DNA of 64,000 nt from Pantoea sp. Eser (GTDB lineage Bacteria; Pseudomonadota; Gammaproteobacteria; Enterobacterales; Enterobacteriaceae), in the NCBI GenBank assembly GCA_009830035.1, contig SZZY01000002.1:186001-250000 (forward strand), in the 5' to 3' direction. Under the pieces are notes generated by a model, which was not told where the DNA came from, ran no database searches, and was given only the letters and a program-made list of their open reading frames with translations. Both the position numbers and the translations under genes were made by a program. This document shows, one piece after another, positions 8,752-18,274 of the stretch. How positions within the stretch are numbered: the stretch's first letter is position 1; the number at the start of each line of letters is the position of its first letter.

Positions 8752-8898
8752 CGTTGTGGTCCTGCATAGGGGTGTGGATCAAGGATAACGTTTTCTGACT
8801 GACTTTGCTCTAACCGCTGATTTACGCGCTGGCCGGACCTTCACCTTCTGGGCGTTACATGCCATCATCGTTGTCAGGATACTGTAAGGAAAAGGGTT

Positions 8899-9698
8899 AT
8901 GGCTGTGATGCCACGGATTTTCCGGCGACGGCTGGTGGCCCTTCTGGCGCTGATTCTGCTGCTGCTGGGCTTACTGCTGACGATCACCCAATGGCTGCCG
9001 GCAGAGACCCGCATTGTGCTCGCCGGTTCGCCGCGCTGGCGGGATGGCGGCCTGTGGTTTCCCGGCATTCGCTATCTGGCACAGGATTGTCCGCTGGCGG
9101 AGATCCAGTCGGCCTCGCTCGGCTGGCATGATTCGCGCTGGAAGCTCAACGCCGCACAGCTGACGCTGAACAGCGAATGCCTGCAAAAATTGCCCGCCGG
9201 TGACGGCCAGTCAGCAGCGCCCAAAACGCTGGCTGAGTGGCAGGCGATGCTGCCGGGGGCCGACATTCATCTGGCGAAGCTGGTACGCCGTGGCAGACCT
9301 ACGCCGGTGCGCTGGATCTGACGCTGGAAAAACAGCGTCAGCAACTCCGTTATCAGGGGGAGAATCTGCAGCTGGCGGCGACGCTGACCGGCCAGCAGCT
9401 CGCCGTCAGTCGCCTGACGCTTAATCATGCCGCGTAACCTGAGCCGGTCACGCTGAGCGGTCGCCTCGAACTTCCGACCTTCGCCAGCGGCCTGCCGGTC
9501 AACGGTGAAGTCGCCGGGCAGCTGCCGCATCCGCTGCAACTGACCCTTAACTGGCAGCAGCAGTATCACCGAGTGGCAGAGCAGAACCATTTAACTACCG
9601 CCGAGGTTGCCAGCATCGCCGGGCAGAAGCTGGTCAGCCTGGCCGCAGCGGGGGAGTATGTGCGCGGCATCAACGGTCAGTGGCTGAAAAAAGAGTAA
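8899..9698 (+). pseudogene. ydbH'-'ydbL deletion scar (AsmA-like/DUF1318)
   Basis: YdbH is an AsmA-like bridge protein for phospholipid transport to the outer membrane, encoded with ynbE and ydbL. The N-terminal TM and about 190 residues of YdbH are recognisable (GTRI-like AETRIVLAGSPRW, RYLAQDCPLA, KTLAEWQAMLPGA). A frameshift falls near 9285, and a TAA at 9435-9437 interrupts the second frame. Near 9550 the text changes abruptly from YdbH (LQLTLNW) to the C-terminus of YdbL (YHRVAEQ ... GEYVRGINGQWLKKE), the DUF1318 ending. One deletion of roughly 2.5 kb has therefore removed most of ydbH, all of ynbE and the start of ydbL, leaving a chimeric remnant that is itself broken. Confidence 0.88.
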
Positions 9699-9707
9699 CG
9701 GCAGGCG

Positions 9708-9731
9708 AAAAAAAATCGGGCAGATAGCCCG
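9708..9731 (-). terminator. Terminator downstream of azoR
   Basis: On the minus strand CGGGC-TATCT-GCCCG is followed by eight Ts. It terminates azoR transcription. A second hairpin (GGCATCA/TGATGCC) lies just before it. Confidence 0.8.
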
Positions 9732-9759
9732 GCAAGTACAACTACAACGGCATCAAAAG

Positions 9760-10295
<536 letters not shown>

Positions 10296-10515
10296 TCAAT
10301 GGTTTACACTCTAGGTTTATCAATGGCGCGGTGAAAGCGCAATATTTCGAGGTCAATGTTCGAATTTATTGAATAAGCGTAACGTGCGCCGACCTCCGGC
10401 ACAGGTCGAAATGTGCTATGATGCGCACAATTATTTTATTGAATCAGCCGGTTATCCCGGCTTGCAGCGCGCTGCTACCGGCAGCGACAGCGTCTGAGTA
10501 AGGTACGTCATTATT

Positions 10516-13500
10516 ATGTCATCTCCCGATACCTCCCCACTGGCTGCACTCTGGTCACGGCTTGACGGGTTAATGCTGCGCGATCGCCAGCGCCTGCAGC
10601 GCCGCTTACAGGGTGCCAAGAAAGTGAAAAATCCGGCCGCTCAGCAGGGCATCGCCAGCGAGCTGGAGCAGGATTTTAGCGCCGCCGAGCAGCGGGTAGC
10701 CCAGCGTCGAGCGGCCACACCGGCCATCACCTTCCCGGAAAATCTGCCGGTCAGCCAGAAGCAGCAGGATATTGCTGAGGCGATACGCGATCATCAGGTG
10801 GTGATTGTGGCGGGCGAAACCGGCTCCGGTAAAACCACCCAGCTACCGAAGATCTGTCTGGCGCTGGGGCGTGGCGTGACCGGGCTGATTGGTCATACCC
10901 AGCCGCGTCGCCTGGCGGCGCGTACCGTGGCGAACCGCATCGCCGAAGAGCTGGATACCTCGCTCGGCGGCTGCGTCGGTTACAAAGTGCGTTTCAACGA
11001 TCAGGTCAGCGATCTGACCCAGATTAAATTAATGACCGACGGGATTTTTCTGGCGGAAATTCAGCAGGACCGCCTGCTGATGCAGTACGACACCATCATT
11101 ATCGATGAAGCGCATGAGCGCAGCCTGAACATCGACTTCCTGCTGGGCTACCTGCGTGAACTGCTGCCGCGTCGGCCAGATCTGAAAGTGATCATCACTT
11201 CAGCGACCATCGATCCGCAGCGTTTTTCGCGGCATTTCAATAATGCGCCGGTGATTGAGGTCTCTGGCCGCACTTATCCGGTGGAAGTCCGTTACCGGCC
11301 GGTGGTGGAAGAGGCGGATGACGGCGAGCGCGATCAGCTGCAGGCCATCTTTGATGCGGTGGATGAGCTGGGCCATGAGAGTCGCGGCGACATCCTGATA
11401 TTCATGAGCGGTGAACGCGAGATCCGTGATACCGCAGACGCGCTGATCAAACGCGATCTGCCGCATACCGAGATTCTGCCGCTCTACGCCCGGCTGTCGA
11501 ATGCCGAGCAGAACCGGGTATTCCAGTCACACAGCGGCCGGCGGATTGTGCTGGCCACCAACGTGGCGGAAACCTCGCTAACGGTGCCCGGCATCAAATA
11601 TGTTATCGATCCCGGAACGGCGCGCATCAGCCGCTACAGCTACCGCACCAAAGTGCAGCGGCTGCCGATTGAGCCGATTTCGCAGGCGTCGGCCAACCAG
11701 CGTAAAGGGCGCTGTGGTCGTGTGTCAGAAGGGATCTGTATCCGGCTCTATTCCGAAGATGACTTCCTCAGTCGTCCGGCGTTTACCGATCCTGAAATCC
11801 TGCGCACCAACTTGGCGTCGGTGATTCTGCAGATGACCGCGTTGGGACTGGGTGATATCGCCGCGTTCCCGTTTGTTGAAGCGCCGGATAAGCGCAACAT
11901 TCAGGATGGGGTACGCCTGCTGGAAGAGCTGGGCGCGCTGACCCTGAACGAAGAGGACGGCCATTACCGGCTGACCGGTTCCGGCCGTCAGCTGGCGCAG
12001 TTGCCGGTCGATCCAAGATTGGCGCGAATGGTGCTGGAAGCGCAGAAATTTGGCTGCGTCCGCGAAGTGATGATCATCACCGCCGGCTTATCGATTCAGG
12101 ACCCGCGCGAGCGTCCTGCCGAGAAAAAGCAGGCGTCTGACGAAAAACATCGGCGATTTGCTGATAAAGATTCCGACTTCCTCGCCTTCGTTAACCTGTG
12201 GAATTACTTGGCTGAGCAGCAGAAGGCACTGTCAGGTAACCTGTTCCACCGCCAGTGCAAAAGCGATTTCCTCAACTATCTGCGGGTGCGTGAATGGCAG
12301 GATATCTACACCCAGCTGCGGCAGGTGGTGCGCGAGCTGGGTATTCCGGTCAACAGCGAGCCGGCAGGAATACGCGAAATTCACTGCGCGCTGTTAAGCG
12401 GCCTGCTGTCGCATATCGGCCAGAAAGATGCAGATAAGCAGGAGTTTACTGGCGCGCGGAATACCCGCTTCGCCATCTTCCCGGGCTCCGGGCTGTTTAA
12501 GAAGCCGCCGAAATGGACCATGGTGGCGGAACTGGTGAAGACCAGCCGGCTGTGGGGCCGCACCGCCGGGCGCATCGAGCCGGAGTGGATTGAGCCGCTG
12601 GCCCAGCACCTGATCAAGCGCAGCTACAGCGAACCGCACTGGGAGAAATCGCAGGGCGCGGTGATGGCCACCGAGAAAGTGACTCTGTATGGCCTGCCGA
12701 TTGTGGCGGCGCGCAAAGTTAATTATGGCCGCATTGATCCGACCCTGAGCCGCGAGCTGTTTATCCGCCATGCGCTGGTGGAGGGCGACTGGCAGACGCG
12801 TCACGCCTTCTTCCGTACCAATCAGAAGCTGCGCAGCGAAGTCGAAGATCTGGAGCATAAATCACGTCGTCGCGACATTCTGGTCGATGACGAAACCCTG
12901 TTCGCCTTTTACGATCAGCGTATCGGCAAAAAGGTGGTGTCGGCGAAGCACTTTGATAGCTGGTGGAAACAGGCCATCCGCGACAACCCGGAATTGCTTA
13001 ACTTTGATAAGCAGATGCTGATCAAGGAGGGTGCAGACAAGGTCAGCCAGCTCGACTATCCCAACTTCTGGCATCAGGGCAACCTCAAGCTGAAGCTCAG
13101 CTATCAGTTTGAACCGGGCGCCGATGCCGATGGCGTAACGGTGCATATCCCGCTGCCGCTGCTTAACCAGGTGGAAGAGAGTGGCTTTGAGTGGCAGATT
13201 CCGGGCGTGCGGCGCGAACTGATTATCGCGCTGATCAAGTCGCTGCCTAAGCCGCTGCGGCGCAATCTGGTGCCGGCACCGAACTACGCCGAAGCGTTTC
13301 TTGGCCGGGTCGCGGCGATGGAGATGCCGCTGCTGGATGCGTTGTCGCGCGAGTTTCGTCGCATGACCGGCGTCACGCTGGAGCGGGAAAACTGGCAGTG
13401 GGAACAGGTGCCCGATCATCTGAAAATGACCTTCCGGGGGGTGGATGAACACAACCGCAAACTGCTGGAAGGCAAATATCTGACTGCGCTCAAGGCGCAG

Positions 13501-14418
13501 CTTAAAGGGAAAGTGCAGGAAACCCTGTCAAAAGTGGCGGACGACGGGCTGGAACAGAGTGGCCTGCATATCTGGAGCTTCGGCGATCTGCCGCGCAGCT
13601 ATGAGCAGAAGCGCGGCAGCTATCAGGTGAAAGCCTGGCCGGCACTGGTTGATGAGAAAGAGAGCGTCGCGATTCGGCTGTTCGACAGCGAGCAGGAGCA
13701 GCAGAAAATGATGTGGCACGGACAGCGTCGCCTGCTGCTGCTCAACGTGCCGTCGCCGGTGAAGTACCTGCACGAAAAACTGCCGAACAAAGCCAAACTC
13801 GGGCTCTACTTTAACCCGTATGGCAAGGTGCTGGAGTTAATCGACGACTGTATCGCCTGTGGTATTGATAAGCTGATTGCCGAAGCGGGCGGACCGGCCT
13901 GGGATCAGGCCGGGTTTGAGGCGCTGCGGGACAAGGTGCGCGCTGAACTGAATGAGACCGTGGTGACCATTGCTAAGCAGGTCGAGCAGATCCTGACGGC
14001 GGTGTTCAACATCAATAAGCGCCTGAAAGGGCGGGTCGACATTACGATGGCGCTGGCATTATCCGATATCAAAGCGCAGCTCAGTGGCTTGGTCTATCGC
14101 GGTTTTGTCACCGGCAACGGCTGGCAGCGGCTGGGCGACAGCCTGCGCTATCTGCACGGCATCGAACGGCGGCTGGAAAAACTGCCCGCCGATCCGCACA
14201 GCGATCGGGCGCGGATGCTGAAAGTGCAGGCGGTGGAGCAGGCGTATCAGGCGTGGCGCAATAAATTGCCGCCGCAGCGTCAGGACGACGAAGAGGTGCA
14301 GGCGATCCGCTGGATGATCGAAGAGCTGCGGATCAGCTACTTTGCCCAGCAGCTCGGCACCCCTTATCCAATCTCTGATAAGCGCATTCTGCAGACCATG
14401 GAGCAGATTGCCGGCTGA
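10516..14418 (+). CDS. hrpA: ATP-dependent RNA helicase HrpA
   Basis: HrpA is a DEAH-box RNA helicase, recently linked to rescue of stalled ribosomes. The 1300-residue frame is complete and equals the E. coli length. Walker A GETGSGKT is at residues 100-107, DEAH at 197-200 and SAT in ITSATID, followed by the helicase C, HA2/winged helix and OB regions and the long C-terminal DUF3418 domain ending in LQTMEQIAG. At codons 618-619 the sequence reads AGIREIH where E. coli has AEYREIH, explained by one inserted G and one lost C that cancel. The gene is otherwise clean and is the longest intact gene in the window. Confidence 0.97.
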   Translation: MSSPDTSPLAALWSRLDGLMLRDRQRLQRRLQGAKKVKNPAAQQGIASELEQDFSAAEQRVAQRRAATPAITFPENLPVSQKQQDIAEAIRDHQVVIVAGETGSGKTTQLPKICLALGRGVTGLIGHTQPRRLAARTVANRIAEELDTSLGGCVGYKVRFNDQVSDLTQIKLMTDGIFLAEIQQDRLLMQYDTIIIDEAHERSLNIDFLLGYLRELLPRRPDLKVIITSATIDPQRFSRHFNNAPVIEVSGRTYPVEVRYRPVVEEADDGERDQLQAIFDAVDELGHESRGDILIFMSGEREIRDTADALIKRDLPHTEILPLYARLSNAEQNRVFQSHSGRRIVLATNVAETSLTVPGIKYVIDPGTARISRYSYRTKVQRLPIEPISQASANQRKGRCGRVSEGICIRLYSEDDFLSRPAFTDPEILRTNLASVILQMTALGLGDIAAFPFVEAPDKRNIQDGVRLLEELGALTLNEEDGHYRLTGSGRQLAQLPVDPRLARMVLEAQKFGCVREVMIITAGLSIQDPRERPAEKKQASDEKHRRFADKDSDFLAFVNLWNYLAEQQKALSGNLFHRQCKSDFLNYLRVREWQDIYTQLRQVVRELGIPVNSEPAGIREIHCALLSGLLSHIGQKDADKQEFTGARNTRFAIFPGSGLFKKPPKWTMVAELVKTSRLWGRTAGRIEPEWIEPLAQHLIKRSYSEPHWEKSQGAVMATEKVTLYGLPIVAARKVNYGRIDPTLSRELFIRHALVEGDWQTRHAFFRTNQKLRSEVEDLEHKSRRRDILVDDETLFAFYDQRIGKKVVSAKHFDSWWKQAIRDNPELLNFDKQMLIKEGADKVSQLDYPNFWHQGNLKLKLSYQFEPGADADGVTVHIPLPLLNQVEESGFEWQIPGVRRELIIALIKSLPKPLRRNLVPAPNYAEAFLGRVAAMEMPLLDALSREFRRMTGVTLERENWQWEQVPDHLKMTFRGVDEHNRKLLEGKYLTALKAQLKGKVQETLSKVADDGLEQSGLHIWSFGDLPRSYEQKRGSYQVKAWPALVDEKESVAIRLFDSEQEQQKMMWHGQRRLLLLNVPSPVKYLHEKLPNKAKLGLYFNPYGKVLELIDDCIACGIDKLIAEAGGPAWDQAGFEALRDKVRAELNETVVTIAKQVEQILTAVFNINKRLKGRVDITMALALSDIKAQLSGLVYRGFVTGNGWQRLGDSLRYLHGIERRLEKLPADPHSDRARMLKVQAVEQAYQAWRNKLPPQRQDDEEVQAIRWMIEELRISYFAQQLGTPYPISDKRILQTMEQIAG

Positions 14419-14419
14419 T

Positions 14420-14456
14420 AAAAAACCGGGCGCGTCAGTGATGACGCGCCCCCGGC
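14420..14456. terminator. Terminator between hrpA and ydgD
   Basis: GGGCGCGTCA-GTGA-TGACGCGCCC is a perfect 10-bp stem, extendable by CC/GG pairs. Six As on the left give a T6 tail for the minus-strand gene ydgD, and hrpA converges from the other side. Confidence 0.82.
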
Positions 14457-14479
14457 TTCTGTTTGCGGCACATGTTCTG

Positions 14480-15289
14480 TTACTGCGCTAACGCTTCCAG
14501 CTCGTCTCTGAACGAGGTGACGGCAATCGCACGGTTATCGGCCAGATAACGATCTTTCGCGGCGGGCGCTGAGCTTTGTACCGCAATCAACTGCCAGCCT
14601 TTATCACTGTTCAGCAGCAGCGGTGAACCACTGTCGCCGGGCAGCGTATCACACTGATGCGACAGCACGGCGCGTTGCACCCAGCCGGTAATCAAACAGT
14701 CACTGTGAGAATACAGCGTATCAAGATGATCGGCCGGATAACCCGCCTGGGTCACTTTGCGACCGGTCTGCTTCAGCGCCGCAGTTAACTCACTGCGTGA
14801 GCCATCAAACAGCGGAATCGGCGTAATGGCAGAAGGGGGATTACGCAAAATCACGATGCCATAATCAAATGGCGCGGCGTTGCTCGGCACGATCCAGCCT
14901 TCACCGTCCGCTTTCAGCTTTGAGGCCAGCGACGGTTCGACGCGGGCATCAATGTCGTGGATTTCATAACGCCAGCCTTTATCACTGGCCATAAAGCGCA
15001 GCGCAACCGGCTTATCAAAATTGCCCTGTGGCGCAAGTAAGCAGTGTCCGGCCGTCAGGGCCAGATGCGGTGAGATCAGCGTGGCGGTGCAAAGGTTACC
15101 GCTTTCGGTTTCCAGCTGGCCAATGGCATCCCAGGGGGCCGCGGTAATATCGGTGATCGCTTTGCGTTGGTCTTTGCCGAAAAACAGCATTTTGATTTCG
15201 TCAGGCGTTGGCGTGTCGTCATCATCATCGGCGTGAGCAAAGGAGGTAAAGCTGAAAAGTCCAACCATTAACAAGATAGCTAGGCGCAT
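14480..15289 (-). CDS. ydgD: Periplasmic trypsin-like protease YdgD
   Basis: YdgD is a secreted S1-family serine protease homologue next to asr in E. coli, linked with tolerance of acid/basic peptides. I place the start at ATG 15289, because it gives a clean signal peptide ([20 protein letters not shown]) rather than the 14-residue upstream extension. The catalytic triad is visible: His in LTAGHC, Asp in FDYGIV, Ser in GDSGSP. Cysteine pairs around [11 protein letters not shown] and SDCLIT/HQCDT suit periplasmic disulfides. Length (269 residues) matches E. coli. It is intact and shares the neighbourhood with asr and ydgU. Confidence 0.93.
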   Translation of the reverse strand: MRLAILLMVGLFSFTSFAHADDDDDTPTPDEIKMLFFGKDQRKAITDITAAPWDAIGQLETESGNLCTATLISPHLALTAGHCLLAPQGNFDKPVALRFMASDKGWRYEIHDIDARVEPSLASKLKADGEGWIVPSNAAPFDYGIVILRNPPSAITPIPLFDGSRSELTAALKQTGRKVTQAGYPADHLDTLYSHSDCLITGWVQRAVLSHQCDTLPGDSGSPLLLNSDKGWQLIAVQSSAPAAKDRYLADNRAIAVTSFRDELEALAQ

Positions 15290-15403
15290 AGAACTCTCAA
15301 TGGCAAGAAAAATTGACATTATTGTTATCAAGCAACTGCGATAACTATAGTCTGTGAGCGCTAAAAAAGGGATTTTTATTGGTTAATCAGTACGCTACAA
15401 CTT

Positions 15404-15484
15404 TTAAATAAAAAAGCTGGCTGCCACAATGCCACACAGGATCATAATCAGCAGAATAATTTCGAAGCGATAGCGACGCACCAT
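15404..15484 (-). CDS. ydgU: Small membrane protein YdgU
   Basis: ATG 15484, preceded by GGAG, encodes 26 residues: a basic N-terminus MVRRYRFE and then one hydrophobic helix rich in I, L, M, C, A and F. The start is nearly identical to E. coli YdgU, an acid-inducible single-pass membrane peptide made from the asr-ydgU transcript. The frame ends TAA at 15404. It lies downstream of asr on the same strand, separated by a terminator-like hairpin. The function is unknown. It is intact. Confidence 0.85.
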   Translation of the reverse strand: MVRRYRFEIILLIMILCGIVAASFFI

Positions 15485-15503
15485 TTCATCCACTCCAGTA
15501 AAG

Positions 15504-15528
15504 AAACACCCGGCATAACCGGGTGTTT
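15504..15528. terminator. Hairpin between asr and ydgU
   Basis: AAACACCCGG pairs with CCGGGTGTTT around a short loop, with a T-rich 3' side on both strands. It probably causes partial termination after asr, with read-through into ydgU. Confidence 0.7.
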
Positions 15529-15566
15529 TTAATCATTAAAGCGTGGTCGGGCTCGCTACGGCGACC

Positions 15567-15806
15567 TTAGTTCTTAGCCGCTGGTTTAACGACTTTTTTA
15601 GCGGCCTGCGCTTTCTGTGCTGCGTCTTTCTTCATCACTTTTTTGTGTTTCTTGTGTTCAGTTTTGTGTGCAGTTTTCGCTGGTGCTGCTGCGTTAATTG
15701 AAGTCGCAGCCGGCGCAGCGGCAGGAGCAGCCGTTGTATCAGCAGTGAAGGCAACAGAAGACATACCCATAGCAGCGGCGACAACCAGTGCAAATAATTT
15801 TTTCAT
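15567..15806 (-). CDS. asr: Acid shock protein Asr
   Basis: Asr is a small periplasmic, very basic, intrinsically disordered protein induced by acid. ATG 15806 with GAGGAA in front gives a signal peptide [22 protein letters not shown], so I reject the longer start at 15833. The mature 58 residues are Ala/Lys/His rich ([22 protein letters not shown]) and shorter than E. coli Asr (102 precursor), with fewer repeats. E. coli asr requires RstA. Here a possible RstA box lies upstream while rstA is broken. Confidence 0.93.
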   Translation of the reverse strand: MKKLFALVVAAAMGMSSVAFTADTTAAPAAAPAATSINAAAPAKTAHKTEHKKHKKVMKKDAAQKAQAAKKVVKPAAKN

Positions 15807-15862
15807 TGCAAATTCCTCGGACATTTTTTTCATGTGTAGCTCAATGCGGGGCCGGTGAAGAG

Positions 15863-15868
15863 ACTATA
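15863..15868 (-). promoter_or_regulatory. Probable -10 of asr
   Basis: On the minus strand TATAGT sits about 55 bp upstream of the asr ATG, a good sigma70 -10 hexamer between the candidate RstA box and the ribosome-binding site. No strong -35 is seen, as expected for an activated promoter. Confidence 0.5.
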
Positions 15869-15910
15869 GGGAAATCGTCGCAGGGTGTCCGTGGGTGTTT
15901 GGTATCGGCG

Positions 15911-15924
15911 TGTAACCGATTGTA
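15911..15924 (-). promoter_or_regulatory. Candidate RstA box of asr
   Basis: The minus strand reads TACAATCGGTTACA, matching the published RstA box TACATNTNGTTACA at all but two defined positions. It lies about 105 bp upstream of asr and about 45 bp from the -10. In E. coli asr is a direct RstA target, so the assignment is plausible. Binding is inferred. Confidence 0.55.
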
Positions 15925-15963
15925 CAAAGCGGGAAAAGGGCGGTCAGATGACCGCCGCGCAGT

Positions 15964-16596
15964 TTAGTTATTCAGATAGCGTTATTCAGGATGCTGACGG
16001 AAAAAGGCCGGATTCAGCGGTTCGCCGGTAGCATTGATCAGCAACTGGTTGGTAGAGAAGCGGCTGCCATGCTGCCAGATATTCTGTTGCAGCCAGTCAA
16101 ACACCGGTTGCAGTTCGCCGTGCTGGATCAGCTCGCTGAGCTGCGGAATCGCCTTCTTCACCGCCTGGAACAGCTGAGCCGCGTACATGGTGGCGCCCAG
16201 AGTGTAGGTCGGGAAGTAGCCGAAGGCACCGTCAGTCCAGTGAATATCCTGCATGCAGCCGTCGCGGTAGTTGCCACGCGTATCCAGACCCAGCGACTGC
16301 TGCATCTTCTCATCCCACAGCGCCGGAATATCCTCCACCTCAATCTCGCCTTCAATCAGCGCCTGTTCAATCTCATAACGCAGGATCACGTGCGCCGGGT
16401 AGCTCAGTTAATCTGCATCAACCCGAATCAGTCCCGGTTTAACCTGCTGCGCCAGTCGGACAAAGTTATCCGCCTGCAGCGCGGGCTGGTCGCCGAAGCG
16501 GGTGGTGATTTGCGGCAGAATACGCTGCAGGAATCCGCGGCTGCGTCCCAGCTGCATCTCCATAAACAGGCTCTGGGACTCGTGAATCGCGGTTGA
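15964..16596 (-). pseudogene. M32 carboxypeptidase Taq, C-terminal remnant
   Basis: Family M32 metallocarboxypeptidases are cytoplasmic and about 500 residues long. Here only the C-terminal 200 codons survive, from IHESQSLFMEMQLGRS (IHES supplies the third zinc ligand) through GNYRDGCMQDIHWTDGAFGY and FPTYTLGA. The HExxH zinc motif is gone. Two nonsense codons interrupt the remnant: TAA at 16408-16410 (before LSYPAHVILRYE) and TAA at 15982-15984 (four codons before the natural end, RYLNN). Upstream it is fused to rstB near 16596. E. coli lacks this enzyme, so its original neighbourhood is lineage-specific. Confidence 0.9.
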
Positions 16597-17326
16597 TCTG
16601 GCCAGCGCCACCGGCTCGCCATCCGTCAGGTTATCGCTCATCTCCAGCCGGTAACGCAGGCGGACCAGCGGCGTACGTAACTCATGGGCGATGCCATCAA
16701 TTAACTGCTTCTTACTGGCGACCAGCGTGTTGATATTCTCCGCCATCTGGTTAAAGGCGATGCCGAGCCGGAACAGGCTGGAGGTGCTGTCAAAGTGGGT
16801 ACGCACATCGAGTTCGCCACGGCCGAAGCGCTGCGCCGCTTTTTCCAGCCGCTGCATCTCTTTCCAGTGCGGGCGCATCCAGATAAACACCGGCAGCAAC
16901 ATGCCAATAAACACCAGCAGCCGCATCTGATGCAGGTAGAACAGGTAGGGGATCGGTCCGACCGACAGCACATAATGGCTGCGCGGAATATGCTGCCAAA
17001 AGGTGTACTGAATCGTCGATCGCCACGATTTCACCGGCGCGTAACCGGCGCATATTGCCGTCATCGAGTTGATACTTGCTCATTGGCTCAATGTGCAGAT
17101 CAAACGAGAGCCCGAGATCGAGGCTCTTGATGGCTTTATTCCAGTCGCGCGGCGGGATCTCCCGCAGTTCACTGCGAATCAGATAGAGCGAACTGGCCAT
17201 CAGGTCGTTCATCGACTGGCGGCCGGCCCGCTCAGCGGTGAACTTGTAGACCAGACCGACCAGCAACGTCATCACCAGAAAGCAGACAAACAGCAGAAGA
17301 TAGAACTGTATAAAAAGCTTTCTCAT
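16597..17326 (-). pseudogene. rstB: RstB sensor kinase, truncated and fused
   Basis: RstB is the inner-membrane histidine kinase of the RstBA system. ATG 17326 overlaps the rstA stop (ATGA). TM1 (LFIQFYLLLFVCFLV) and the periplasmic domain are normal until about 17010, where a frameshift occurs near DDSVHLL/HIPRSHY. TM2 is shortened by a deletion (HQMRLLVFIGMLLPVFIWM). HAMP and the dimerisation/phosphoacceptor box GIAHELRTPL follow. After EPVALAR the sequence jumps into an M32 peptidase, so the whole ATP-binding domain is missing. No functional kinase can be made. Confidence 0.94.
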
Positions 17327-17745
17327 AACACGCGGGTGTCCCAGGCCTGTGGCGCAAACAGATAGCCTTTGTTACGAATCGTTTTGATGCGGAACGGCTC
17401 GGTGGCGCTGTCGTGCAATTTTTTGCGCAGGCGCGAAATCGCCACGTCAATTCTGCGGTCGAGGCCGTCATAGCTGACGCCGTGCAGCGTTTTGAGCAGC
17501 GCATCGCGATTAAGGATTTGTCCGGCGTGGCTGCTGGCCAGCACCCACAGCAGATCGAAATCGGCGGTGGAGAGGGCGATCCGCTCGTCAAACAGTGTGA
17601 CCTGACGATTCAGCGCATCGATGCTCAGCGAGCCGAACAACATAATATCCAGCATCACCAGGTCCGGCTGTTGTTCAGCAATCACCGCTTCGGCACGATC
17701 GCCACGCGTCTCAACAATCACTTCAATATCATGAAGTCTCTACGC
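17323..17745 (-). pseudogene. rstA: RstA response regulator, broken
   Basis: RstA is the OmpR-family partner of RstB and activates asr, among others. The remnant lacks its N-terminus: upstream of IVETRGDRAEA only a damaged LHDIEV is readable, after a TAG. About 90 codons are deleted between DLVMLDIML (with the phosphoacceptor Asp) and FGSLSIDALNRQVTL. The winged-helix DNA-binding domain (STADFDLLWVLA, SYDGLDRRIDVAISRLRKKL, KTIRNKGYLF) is intact. A short DNA-binding-domain-only protein might be made if an internal start is used, but phospho-control is gone. Confidence 0.93.
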
Positions 17746-17860
17746 CATCGCACGAAATATCCCTATCTCACTGGTATATAACCGGCAAAATGTGCCATCA
17801 TAACTGCGGCCTCTTTGCGCCAGGTTCGGAACCGTAATGATTACTATGAGGAGCGTGAGT

Positions 17861-18274
17861 GTGTCTGATAAAGAGCTGGCATCAGCCATATACAGTGACC
17901 GCATCTGCTTCAATTACAGTGCTTTTCTTTCCGCTTCCTGTAAAAAACGCTGGAGCTTCGTCGATGCGATCTATGGGGTGATGCCGATTTTTGGCATGGT
18001 GACACGCAAATCTGCGCACAGCTTACAGGCCAGTGGCGACCCGCTTAAAGAATTAGCATTACAAATCATTTCTACCCAGGTCAGCGACGAAATTAACATT
18101 GCCCGCCTGATTACGCTCGCTGAACAGCAACAGATCAGCCGCTTTGATATCCAGCTGCCGTATCCGCTTTCGCCCGAGCAGCTGGACGCCATTCATCAGG
18201 AATACCGCAAGCCGCTGAATCTGACACAGCAGGATGACCTGCTGTGCGTCTCCATCCCGCTGCAGTCACATTAA
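17861..18274 (+). CDS. Conserved-looking 137-residue protein, unknown
   Basis: I choose GTG 17861 because GAGGAG lies 7 nt upstream. The product begins SDKELASAIYSDR and has no signal peptide or TM helix. It has a cluster FNYSAFLSASCKKRW, then GVMPIFGMVTRKSAHS, and an alpha-helical C-terminus with DEINIARLITLAEQQ and SRFDIQLPYPLSPEQLDAI. The pattern is that of a soluble, possibly helical regulatory protein. I do not recognise the family. It occupies the place of folM/glpM between rstA and ydgI in E. coli and overlaps the ydgI stop by 4 bases. It is intact. Confidence 0.65.
   Translation: MSDKELASAIYSDRICFNYSAFLSASCKKRWSFVDAIYGVMPIFGMVTRKSAHSLQASGDPLKELALQIISTQVSDEINIARLITLAEQQQISRFDIQLPYPLSPEQLDAIHQEYRKPLNLTQQDDLLCVSIPLQSH

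Noticed and set aside
12862..13452. Long minus-strand open frames within hrpA
   Set aside because: They are opposite an intact 1300-residue gene, with compositional bias typical of antisense frames and no homology.
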